A stretch of DNA of 64,000 nucleotides, from NCBI GenBank assembly GCA_030267565.1, contig BRXU01000004.1, positions 335,001-399,000 on the forward strand, written 5' to 3'. Positions 22,454 through 32,426 of the stretch are shown piece by piece. Every line of letters starts with the position of its first letter. The first letter of the stretch is position 1. The notes beneath the pieces were generated by a model. That model was not told the DNA's origin, did not search any database, and saw nothing but the letters and a program-made list of their open reading frames with translations. Source of the stretch: Pleodorina starrii. Taxonomy: Eukaryota > Chlorophyta > Chlorophyceae > Chlamydomonadales > Volvocaceae. Both the position numbers and the translations under genes were made by a program.

Positions 22454-25400
22454 TCACAGTCCGTCCAGCACCGCCGCCAGCTGCTGCGGGTTGTGCAGCG
22501 GCACCTCGGCCGCCTCCTCCGGGGTGTAATCCGTCTGCAGGGAGGGGAGTGGGTCCCGCAGGGGGGGTGGGTCATCGTGGGTGAACGACGCGGGGACGTG
22601 GAGGAAGGTTGGGGCCGCAAGGCTGGGCACTTGGGCTGAAGGTTGGGTTGGGTTGGTGGCCTGGCCGCCCGCAGCCGCTCGGCGGCGAGTCAGGGCCAGC
22701 CAACGACCCCACCTTCACCCCCCTCCGCCCTGCGCCTTGCCTCCCGCGGGGCAGTGGACGCTGTACCTGAGAACCTGACCCCGGGGGCCCCGCTCATCAG
22801 ATAGCTCCCGCCGTGCCCGGCCCCACAGCCCGCAGGTCTGCCCGCAGGGGGCCCCCGGCTCGATCGCTTGGCGGCCCAGGGCCCCCCCGCCCCGCCCCGC
22901 CCGTTTGCCGCACAGACAACCTTCAGCCTTCTGGCCCCCACCGTCGGCCACCCCGTCCCTCGCGCCCCCATCTCTTGATTTGAACGACCACCCCCTCCCC
23001 CCCCTCCCCCCCCCACCTGCAGCAGCTTGGCAATCTGTCCGTGCGCCTCCGCAATGTTCGACTTTACGGGTTTCAGCAGGATGGCGTGTGTGGCGGGGTT
23101 GGGCAGGTAGAGTCGCATCTTGGACACGGCGGCGGGCAGCGGACCCGACAGAGCGGCGTTGACCCGACCCACCATCTCAACCAACTTGGCGGGGGAGGCG
23201 AAGGCCTGCGGGGGCGAGGGCAGGGGAGGGGAGGGCAGGGGAGGGGTCATCGAGGAGATACCGCAGCGGAGGGTCGTATCGCGGGCAGCGTCAAAGAACA
23301 GTCCAAACGATTGGGGACCGGGGGGTGCGAGCATCGTACCAAAATGCGTCAATGGTACCAACTACCTAGGGTTGCAAAGCGACCAAAGGCGAGGGGGAGA
23401 GGGCGGGTAGGCGAGGGCGAGGTGAGCCCCACCTGCTCGCGAAGGGGTTTGGACGCTTGCCCCCCGGCAGCCGCCGCCGCACTCTGGCCCGCCGCCGCCA
23501 GCCGCACCGCCGTAACCTGGAGGGGGGACAGGGAGGTGGGGGGGCAACCGGGGAGGGGAGGTTAGGGGAGGGGCGGGTGGAGGACACAGTCCAAAGCAGC
23601 AGGCTGACTGCCGTACGCTGTCGTACCTTTGTAATGAAGGACAGCATGGGCTCCACCGCCACCTTTGTGAGCGCCATAATCAGCGCCTCGCACACAGCCT
23701 GGGGAGGTAAGGGGGGAGGTTCAGGGAGTGATATGCAAGGGGGGGGGGGCGCGGGCGGAGGGGGGGAGTTGGAGTTTGGGGATACAGAGACAGGCAGGCA
23801 GCCCCACCGGGGCAAATAGGCTGACAGGCTGACAGGCAGGGGGGATTTTGTAGGGGGGGAGGGGGGTCAAAACGAGGCTAAGGAAAGGCCAGGACTTTTG
23901 GGGGTTGACAAGGAACGGTGCTACGGTGGGCTATGGAGTTTTGCTTGCCATGGATGTGCCGACGTGCGAATGTGTTTCTGCTTGCGTGCCCTCCTGGGCT
24001 GGGCTGGGCTGGGCTGGTACAGCTCCCAGCCCGGCTCCAACCCCCGGCTCCACCCTACCCTTCCCTTCCCGAGTCTGGGGAGCCCCCGGGGAAAGCACCG
24101 CAACGACAACCACAACAACGAGGTCCCCCCCTTCCCCTCCCCTCCCCTCCTCCTCCTCTTCCCCAAGCCCAAGTCAACATGCGGCCCCGTCTCCTCCCGT
24201 CCGTGTGCCAGCGACAGCCCCAGGGGGAGATGCGGGCGCCCGCGGGGGGCGAAGCGGCGTGACCCAGCACCGGGATGGGGCCGGCGGGATGGACACGCCC
24301 CTCTCCCCCTTCCCCGCCCCCGCATCGGCCCCTCACCGAACCCCGCTCACCCCGCCCCTCCCTCCCCTCGCCTTCCCTTCCCTCCCAACCCCTTCACACA
24401 GCTCCAAACAGCGCCGCCCCTCCCCTCCCCCCCTTCCCGCCCTTTCCCCCCCTTCCGCCTTCCTCGTTCCCCCCCCTCGCGCCCTGCTCCTCAACCCCCT
24501 CCCGCCACGTTTCCCCCCAGCTCCAGTCCATGGCCCCCCCTTCCTCCCCCCTCCCTCCCCCTCCCTCCCCCCTCCCCCCGCTGGTGGGTGCCCCCCCCCC
24601 GTGTCTGCCCCCCCCCACCCCGTGTCCCCTCAGGCCTATACGTGGATAACCCCACCTTGAGCACCTTCCCCCCCCCTGCCCCCCCCCTACCCCACCTTGA
24701 GCACCTTCTCCAGCTCCTTCTTACTGTCCAGCTGGTAGGTGTGCAGCCGGGGACCCGAGGAACCCAGCATGCGAACAACCGCGTTGCTGGGACCCAGAGC
24801 AAACAGGTTCTCCTGACCCAGCATGATGCGCCTGAGGGAGGGAGGGAGGGAGGGAGGGAGGGAGGGAGGGAGGGAGGGAGGGAGGGAGGGAGGGAGGGAG
24901 GGAGGGAGGGAGGGAGGGAGGGAGGGAGGGAGGGAGGGAGGGAGGGAGGGAGGGAGGGAGGGAGGGAGGGAGGGAGGGAGGGAGGGAGGGAGGGAGGGAG
25001 GGAGGGAGGGAGGGAGGGAGGGAGGGAGGGAGGGAGGGAGGGAGGGAGGGAGGGAGGGAAGGGGGTCAGGGGGTGATATGCTCCTTTATATAAACCAATG
25101 AGTTACTGCGGACGTTGTTGATCAAGCTGATACCGCCGCTGGACCTCCGGAACTGTTATTATTTACCCCAGGGAAGGGGGGTAATGCGCAAGCTGGCGTC
25201 CCCCACTTCACCCAATCACCACCAACAACAACAACACTCTGCGCCCTCACACGCGCCTTCCGTCAGCCAACCCTAAAACCCGCCCGCCCTCCGTTTCCGG
25301 CCCCAACCCACCCCCCCGAGGTGACGTGCAGTGGCCTCTCCCTCCCCTCCCCTCCCCGGCAAACCCCCACGTGCGAGAAGGCCACCCCTCCCCCCCACAA

Positions 25401-28400
25401 GCCTCCTCCCTTCCCTTCCCTTCCCTTCCCTTCCCTTCCCTTCCCTTCCCTTCCCTTCCCTTCCCTTCCCTTCCCTTCCCTTCCCTTCCCTTCCCTTCCC
25501 TTCCCTTCCCTTCCGCCCTCTCTGCCGCCCCCCACGAGCCCCCCCCCTCCCGACCCCCCCCCAGCCCACCTCAGGTGGTCCCGCATGTGCGAAAAGTCCA
25601 GGTCCACATCCGTTACCGCAAAGTCCACATCGAACGGCACAATCTGCTCCCGCAGGAACAGCAGGTTGCGAATCATAAACAGCTGCGCATCAAGCGGCGT
25701 CGTAGGACTGCCACCACCACCACCACCACCACCCGCCTGTGCCGCTGCCGCCTGCTGCTGCTGATGCTGCGGCGAGGCCCGGCGCGCCACCGCCCGGCTG
25801 GCCTGCTGCACCGCCACCGTGCACGCCGACACCGCCTCCTGCGCCAGGCCGCCAAAGATCTTGGCATCAACCGCTCGGTACAGTTTCGAAAGCACCAGCA
25901 GCGTCGCGCGGAGAGGCGGGAACAGCGTCGCGTAGGGGTCGGCGCCGCCAGGCGCCGCTGCCGCCGCCGCGGCGGCGGCGGCCGCCAGGCCGCCGCCGGC
26001 GGCGCCTTCGGCGCCGGCGGCGCCGTCTTCCGAGGCGGATGTTGAGGCGGGCAGAGCGGCTGCCTGGCTGGTCTGGCGTTCCAGCCTGGCCGGGTAGTCG
26101 GTGTCTTCGGGTTGGAGGAGGTACGAGGAGATCTCATCGCGGATGTAGGCCTGGACGCGGAAGATGAGGCGGCCCTGCACGTCCGCCAGGCAGCGGGCCA
26201 GCAGGGGCTTGAGGGCCTCGCCGCCCACGCCGCGGCGGGCCAGCTGCTCGCCCAGGACCTAAGGGAGGTGGTGGGGTGGGGTGGGGTGGGGGTTGGGGTG
26301 GGGGGGTGGGATTGGGGTGGGGGTGGGGGAGGGGGAGTGATGTGCTCGTTTATATAAAAATGAGACTCTGCGGACGTGCGGGGGTGGGGTGGGAGGGGGG
26401 TAGAGTGTGACAGTCCAAAGCGGGGGGAGGAGGAGGGAGGGGGAGGGGAGTGAGTACGGAAGATACCGCAGCGGAGGGACGGAGGCGACGTTTGCCATCC
26501 CGGCGACGCTTGGGTTGCTCCCGAGGGCGAGGGTCCCCCCGGAGGAAGGGTTATCCACGTATAGGCCGGAGCCCGTAAACGGTATCAAATCAGAAAAATC
26601 CTTCCTGTCTGCAAAAGAAAAACGAGGTAAACTTGCAAGCAGCAAGGGCGTTAGATACAAGCCGAGAAATTGTAGCGAGTCCGAGTTGAGCCGCCACGTG
26701 ACGAGGACGAGACGAGACGTAATGGCGGATGCTGGAAAGTCGCTGAGGCTGTGAGCTGACACGTTGCTGAACTGGTCGAGAAAGTGCGGCTGGGATGCAA
26801 TGAACGCCCCAATCCCCGAAGCCCGCGAAGACCCAACTCACCTACGGCAGGCAAAGAGAAGGACGCAGAGCAAGGAAAGGGCGACGTCAACAGACAGGAA
26901 GAACAGACGCAGGGACAGCGTTACCGGCGAGACCCCCATGCGAATGCGGCTGGAGCTGCGGCTGATAATGTCGAGCTGGCTGATCGAGAGATGGTAGGAG
27001 AGGAAGGGGGGGGCGACACACGCTCATCATACACACGCGTGACCTGCCGGACCGGAGCCGGCCCCGGCCCCCCCCCCTGAAGTGCCCGCACCCGCGCCCA
27101 ACACCCCTTCCCCAAACCCCTTCCGCCCTTCGGCACCCACCAACCCACCCACCCACCCACCTCGTGTTTCAAAATGTCCACCAGCTCGCACAGTTCGTCC
27201 AAATCCTGCATGATCACAACCGCCGGACGCAGTTGGTCGTACAACATGGTGGCCAACGGCTCCAGGAGGGGCGCCAGCGCGTCGGCGGAGGACGGAAGCA
27301 CAGCAGCAGCAGCAGCCGTCCCGCCGCCGCCGCCGGCGGCGGCGCCGCCACTGCCGGTCTTGGCCGCCAGCGTGGCGACACTCTTCCCGGGCGGGTGGGC
27401 CGCCGCGTCCTGCGTGCGACGCAAAGAGGGAAGCGAGGCGAGACGAGGTGAGGTGAGGTGAGGTGAGGGGGCACGTGATCGTATCGGCGCACGCACAGAC
27501 GCATCCACTCGATAACGCACCCTCGAACGACACACTCTCCGCGCTGACCTCTTGCAGGCCCCGCCCCAACCTGCCCCGCCCTGACCTGACCTGGTCTGCA
27601 AGCCCACCGTCCCACCCGTCTGTCCCCGACACCGCCGCCACCACCCCAGAATATTTCCCCTCGCCCCGCTCTACCCACCCCCCTCCCCTCCCCTCCCCTC
27701 CCCTCCCTCCCCTCCCCTCCCCTCCCCTCCCCTCCCCTCCCCTCCCCTCCCCTCCCCTCCCCTCCCCTCCCCTCCCCTCCCCTCCCCTCCCCTCCCCTCC
27801 CCTCCCCTCCCCTCCTCCCCTCCCCCCACCTGCTGCGCCAGCTGCCCCGGGAAGAAGTGCTCAAACAGCTGCACCTCCAACTGGCATACCTGACCTCGGG
27901 GGCGGCGGGGGGAGGGGAGGGGAGGGGGGGGAGGGGACAAGGGGGAAACGGGGGGAGGGGAAACGGAGAGAGAGGGGAGAGAGTAAGAGGAAGAAGAAGA
28001 AGAAGAAGAAACCGCAGCGATGGTGGACCGTCCAAACAAGCAAAGTCCCCCTGACAGGCTTGGAAGGGGGAGGGGCGTTTAGACCGGGGCCCGTGAACGG
28101 TTATCCACGTATCAGAAGTATCCCCAGCCCGCCCGCCCGCCCACACGCCCACACGCGCACGCGGCCCGGCCCGCCTGCACCCCCCACCCCCACCCTCTGC
28201 CCCACCCTCCACCCCACCTCCCCCGGCTGTGTCCTGTCCCGGGTCCGCTCTCGCTGACCTCTCCTCCGTCCCTCGGCTGCGGTACACCTCCTACTACCGC
28301 CCAATCCCCTCTCCACCCCCCTTTTCACCCCCTATTATTGGGTCCACCGTCGCCCACGTCCCTCCGCTGCGGTATCGGTCTTCCTTACTCCCCCACCCCA

Positions 28401-31400
28401 CCCCACACCTGGTGGGGAGCCGAATCCTCACGGTCCGCCACCCGGCCCCTCCTGCACTTCGCACCTTCCCGCGCCCCGCATCGTCTTCCCGCGCCCCGCT
28501 GCCTCCGCCCTTTCCGCCCGCCCTGCCGTCGTTCTCCCCTTCTCCTCGTCCTTGCTCTTGCCCTCGTGCCCCCTCGCCCCGCCCCGCCCCGCCTTCCGTC
28601 CCTCCCAGCCTCGTCTTCCTTCTGCTGTTCTCCTTCCCTTTGCCGTTCTCCTTGCCATTCTCTTTTCCTTTGCCCTTTCTCCTCTGCCTTTCGCCTCCTT
28701 GCCGTCGTACGTTTTGCCCATCCGTATCCCTTTCTTCTCTGCCCCGCCGCCCCTTCCTGCCCTCTTTTGCGCCGCGTCGCCGCCCCAGCTCCTTCGTGGG
28801 TTTATGTGTGTATTGCCTTGCTTGCCTGCCTGCTCGCTCCTTCCTTCACTGCCATTGCCGTTGCCCATTGCCGTTACTCACGCCCTTTTTCCTTCGAAAT
28901 CTTCCCGCTTCGCTTCCTCCATTGAGCGCAGGTGAGTCTACAATCTGTCGGGTTGTTCTGTCCGGGCGTTCGTGCCGTTCTTGTGCTGTCGCGTGTAATC
29001 GTCCGTCTGGGTTGGTCTGGCGGCGACGCGGTCGCAGCGTATTTTCAGCTCGGTAAGGTTACAGGTATGTTCGGTAAGTATTACTGGGTTCTGGGTCCGT
29101 TCGCTAACGCCGTCTCCGTCTCCGCTGCGGTATCACTTTTTACACCCCACACCTCACCCCTCCACCCCCACCCCTCCATCCCACCCCCCACCCCATTGTT
29201 GCAAATTCATTCCTCAACCCCCCCACCCCTCAACCCCCACCCCTCCATCCCACCCCCCCTCACCCTGCCCAGGTGCTCGCATCCGTTCCTCGTGAACAGC
29301 GGCAGCGCGGTCGCCGCGTACTGGTCGATTCGCTGCTGCACATAGGGCCCTATGAGCGCCAGACGGGCCTGGGCGTACAGGCTGTGACACTCGGTCAGCA
29401 GACGCAGGTACTCGGGGCGGCCGGCGCGGAGCTCAACCCCGCGGAGCAAACCTGAGGGAGGGGGAGGGGGGAGGGGGCAAACAAACATACAAACAAACCA
29501 GCGGGCGAGCGGGGGAGGGCGGGAGGGGGCGGGCGGAAGGGCGGGCGGAAGGGAGGGCGGCGTCAGCAGAAGAGGGATCGTGGAGAAAGGCGGCGAGAGG
29601 GCGGGCGGGAGGAGAGAGGGGGAAAGGGGGAGGACGAGGAGGACGACGAGGAGTCCCGCCGGCTTCTTACCCCTCGGTCCGTGTCGGTCCGGCGCGGGAA
29701 GCCCACCCCCCTCCCGACACCCCCCCCACCCCCCGACCCACCCGCGCCTCCACCTACGTCCCTCCGCTGCGGTATCGTTTTCATAACTCCCCTCCCCCTC
29801 CTCCCTCCCCGCCCCCCCCCGTTGCGTTCTCTCGTCCCGGGCCGATTTCTTTTACCCCCTCCCCCCCCCCCCGCCCTACCCTTGATGTTGGGCTCCGCTG
29901 CCGCCCGGAAGCGCACATACAGCATTGGCACTTCAGCACCCTCCGCCAACTGGGGAACCTGACCGCCAGACCCGCCGCCGCCGCCACCGCCGCCAGGGGC
30001 CGCTGCCGTGCCGCCGGCGGCGCTGCCGTTCGCCCCCGCCGCCGCTGCTGCCGCCGCCGCTGCCCCGTTCGCCGCCGCCGCCGCTGCTGCCACTGCTGCC
30101 TGCTGAATGGCTGTCTGCACCTGCTGCACCGCCGCCCTCAGCACTTGCTGCACCTTGCCGCGAACCGCAGTCAGCGCGCGACCCTGGAGGGAGGGAGCGT
30201 GGGTGGGTGTGGGTGGGTGGGTGTGGGAGGGAGCGTGGGTGGGTGGGTGGGTGTGGGTGTGGGAGGGAGGGAGCGTGGGTGGGTGGGTGTGGGTGTGTGA
30301 GGGTTTCCTCTTCCTCTTCCCCCTTCCTCTTCCCCTTCCTCTTCCCCCTCCCCCCCACCCCATCCGCTGCCCCTCCCCAACCCCCCACCAGGTATCTTCC
30401 TTCTAACCCCCCCCCACCCCTCCCCACCCCACCCCCCCCCTTACCTGCAGCTGCCTGAACTTGGCCTTCCCCCCCACCCAACCCCCCTTCCCCCCCAACC
30501 CCCCCTTACCTGCAGCTGCCTGAACTTGGCGCTGTACTGCCCCGCATCCGCGTATTGCGGGTTGTCCGCCACGTAGGCAATGCACTCGTCCAACCTCCGC
30601 AGCAGCGCCAGGAACTGGTCGGCATCCAGAGACAGCTGCGCCGCCGCAAACTGCGCATACACGGTCTCAAACTCGTCAAAGAAGCGCAGCTTGGCGCGGA
30701 TGGCTTCGGCGAGTTCCACCAGCGCCTCCTTCTGTCGGACCAGCTGCTCGCAGGAGGCGTGCAGGGAGCGGCTGCGGGAGACCACGTCGCGGTGCTGGGA
30801 CTGCAGGGCCTCAAAGGCCTCTAGGGTAAGGTCCACCTGAGGGGAGGAGAGGGGGAGGGAGAGGGAGAGGGAGGGAGAAAAGAAGATACCGCAGCGGAGA
30901 CGGGAGACGGCGTTAGCGAACGGACCCGGGACGGGGGAGAGGGCGGCGACGGCGGCGGCAGCGGAGGCCGCGGTCAGGAGCCGCAGCAGGTTCTGATCCG
31001 CTGTGCGGCGGCAGCGCGTCCCCCGCACGGCACGGCACGACACGGCATGGCATGGCCGCAGTGCAAGGTGGCACACGGTACCCCAAACGCTGGCCGTGAG
31101 TCACGTGCGTGTTTGTTTTGTGTGCGTCATGCACACGTGTGCGTGTGTATATGTGTGTATTGAGGGGCGAGGGGGCGGAGGTCACTTTTGATCCTGGCGC
31201 CACAGGCGGCGCCGGGGGCGCTCCGAAGCCGGGGGGGAAGGTCGACACGGGGGGGAGGCAAGGGGGAGGCGGGGGTTACCTTGGCGAGGATGTGTTCGCA
31301 GGACGTGACGTGGCTGCTGAGCAGGTCCGCGTATCGCTTGTACTTCTCCTCCGTCTCCGACGCGCAGGCGGCCTCAAGCTCCGAGTGCCACTTGTGGAAC

Positions 31401-31823
31401 TGGCTGGTGTTGTGCAGCACCGCCTCCTCCAGCGTGCCCACATAGCTGTCCTTGCTGTGGCTCTCCGGCGTCTCCGCGGTGGAGCGCTGCTCGTCTATGA
31501 CCTAGCGCACATGTCGAAGAGCGGCAGGTGAGATGGGCTGGTGATTGCGGGGGCATGGGTGGTCCCCAGGTTCTCCAGGCAGGGAAACTCCTCGAACCCC
31601 AGCTTTTGCTTGCGATATCGCATGCCGTTAGATCGGTTTGTTTGGGGAGCGTCTGGGCTGAGAGGGGAAGCCCAGCCGGTCCACGCGATCAACTTACGTG
31701 CGGAGGGAGGGGCCGTTGAGAGCAGCATTGTCCTAAGGCTTCGATAGTGCGCAGTTGAGTTTCGCTAAGGGCAGCTGTCTTCTCCCAGATTGCAGCCTGC
31801 GATACGCAGCATGCGCAAACCAT
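22454..31823 (-). CDS. COG3: Conserved oligomeric Golgi complex subunit 3
   Basis: Thirteen exons in transcript order: 31823-31698, 31501-31280, 30836-30510, 30183-29880, 29451-29264, 27889-27830, 27409-27161, 26258-25570, 24831-24696, 23698-23627, 23516-23433, 23205-23017 and 22534-22454. All phases close, giving 908 residues. COG3 belongs to lobe A of the COG vesicle-tethering complex acting in retrograde traffic at the Golgi. The N-terminal WEKTAALSETQ precedes a coiled-coil region. Diagnostic segments include LRRLDECIAYVADNPQYAD, SAKFRQLQ, MLYVRFRAAAEPNIK, LYDQLRPAVVIMQDLDELCE, LVLSKLYRAVDAKIFGGL, FMIRNLLFLREQIVPFDVDF, HTYQLDSKKELEK and HAILLKPVKSNIAEAHGQI. An Ala/Gly-rich loop in the third and eighth exons lengthens it relative to animal COG3. 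The start (MVCACCVS...) is the nearest ATG; an acceptor-like TATCGCAG follows it, so a separate upstream first exon is possible. Introns are crowded with simple repeats and dispersed modules. Confidence 0.96.
24835..25059. repeat. (GGGA)n microsatellite, about 56 copies
   Basis: An essentially perfect GGGA tract of about 225 bp lies directly against the acceptor of the COG3 exon at 24831. In the transcript it reads as (TCCC)n, so it acts as or extends the polypyrimidine tract. Confidence 0.95.
25068..25160 (-). repeat. Intronic repeat module R3 (long form)
   Basis: About 90 bp, containing GTGATATGCTCCTTTATATAA on the plus strand and then ACTGCGGACGTTGTT. It matches the reverse complement of 36555-36660 over its whole length, including GATCAAGCTG and the GCCGCTG(G/A)ACCTCCG segment. 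Confidence 0.85.
25407..25514. repeat. (TTCCC)n microsatellite
   Basis: About 21 copies of a 5-bp unit in the same COG3 intron as the GGGA array. The transcript strand is purine-rich (GGGAA)n. Confidence 0.95.
26325..26587 (-). repeat. Composite intronic repeat (R2-R1-R4-R3 in transcript order)
   Basis: In COG3 transcript orientation the intron contains R2 (26587-26549, GATACCGTTTACGGGCTCCG and on to CGTGGATAACC), R1 (about 26485-26460, CCTCCGCTGCGGTATC), R4 (about 26420, TTTGGACTGT) and R3 (26380-26325, ending in AGCACATCACTCCC). The acceptor at 26258 follows. It is the fullest composite seen. Confidence 0.8.
27680..27825. repeat. (CCCCT)n microsatellite
   Basis: About 28 copies of a 5-bp unit immediately downstream of the COG3 exon 27889-27830. 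It reads as GGGGA repeats in the transcript right after the splice donor, with quadruplex potential. Confidence 0.95.
28005..28112 (-). repeat. Intronic repeat R2-R4-R1
   Basis: On the plus strand, ACCGCAGCGATGG (R1), CCGTCCAAACAAG (R4-like) and CCCGTGAACGGTTATCCACG (R2). The order in COG3 transcript sense is R2, R4, R1, followed by the acceptor at 27889. Confidence 0.75.
30440..30531 (-). repeat. Tandem duplication of an exon/donor junction
   Basis: The segment CTTACCTGCAGCTGCCTGAA plus CTTGG, spanning the donor of COG3 exon 30836-30510, occurs again at 30440-30465, 65 bp downstream in the transcript. A second complete donor with its exon end is therefore present. Confidence 0.88.
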
Positions 31824-32426
31824 AGCTCGCAAACCGTAGGCCACGCAAACTGCTCTGATCAAAGACGTTCTATGCGTACCACATTGTAGCTTTTCGACGC
31901 AACGCCTCCAAGCGGCTTGCTCAGGCCCTTTAACCCTCCGGCTGTTGACATTGTGCCTCAACCCTCAAGCACTAAGCCTTACAGCGCGACCCGCGCATAA
32001 GGCGCAATACTGTTACGTCAGCATTGATAACCAGTAGGCTCGAGAAAATGGACAACGCGGGATGTTGCAAATGTACTCGCGCGCATAAATCGCAAAGAGA
32101 AGGTTATTTATTCATACTAATCCTTCGTACTGGTAGTTAACATGCGTAATATTGTAAATTTGCAAAATTTTGGCTTTGGGGGGCACGAATGGCACGGCGG
32201 GCGCTTGAGGTTTACGATGTCGTCCATTTTCCTTCAACTCCTGTCTGCCAGTGATCTTCTGAAGCTATTCACCCTGACATTTACTCTGTAAGAATGCGTT
32301 TTTAAATAATACAAATTAACCACACCAAGCTGTCATCGTGCGCGGGGCAGAGCTGCAAGCAAACCAAATGCCCTGATCCCTGCCCTGCCCTGCTTAAAAT
32401 AGTTGACCTTTTAGTACATCGTCATC
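31824..32426. promoter_or_regulatory. Divergent promoter region of COG3 and the DEG-like gene
   Basis: An AT-richer island (for example the TTTTTAAATAATACAAATT stretch near 32300) of about 600 bp lies between the two ATGs of head-to-head genes. It probably contains both promoters. No named element was identified. Confidence 0.45.

Noticed and set aside
21115..22620. 387-codon plus and 408-codon minus frames downstream of COG3
   Set aside because: Arg/Pro/Gly-rich, no domain, alternative-start openings, and they run into the last COG3 exon; explained by GC content.
23898..25101. Plus-strand frames with long REGG repeats (392 and 92 codons)
   Set aside because: They read through a COG3 intron and the (GGGA)n microsatellite on the opposite strand.
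24835..27825. Short-unit arrays considered as CRISPR-like or telomeric repeats
   Set aside because: Units of 4-5 bp without spacers inside introns of a eukaryotic gene are microsatellites; no TTTTAGGG-type telomere repeat is present.
28229..29056. Plus-strand frames of 195-275 codons (Pro/Ser/Leu-rich)
   Set aside because: They lie inside a COG3 intron on a pyrimidine-rich strand and show no splice or family support.
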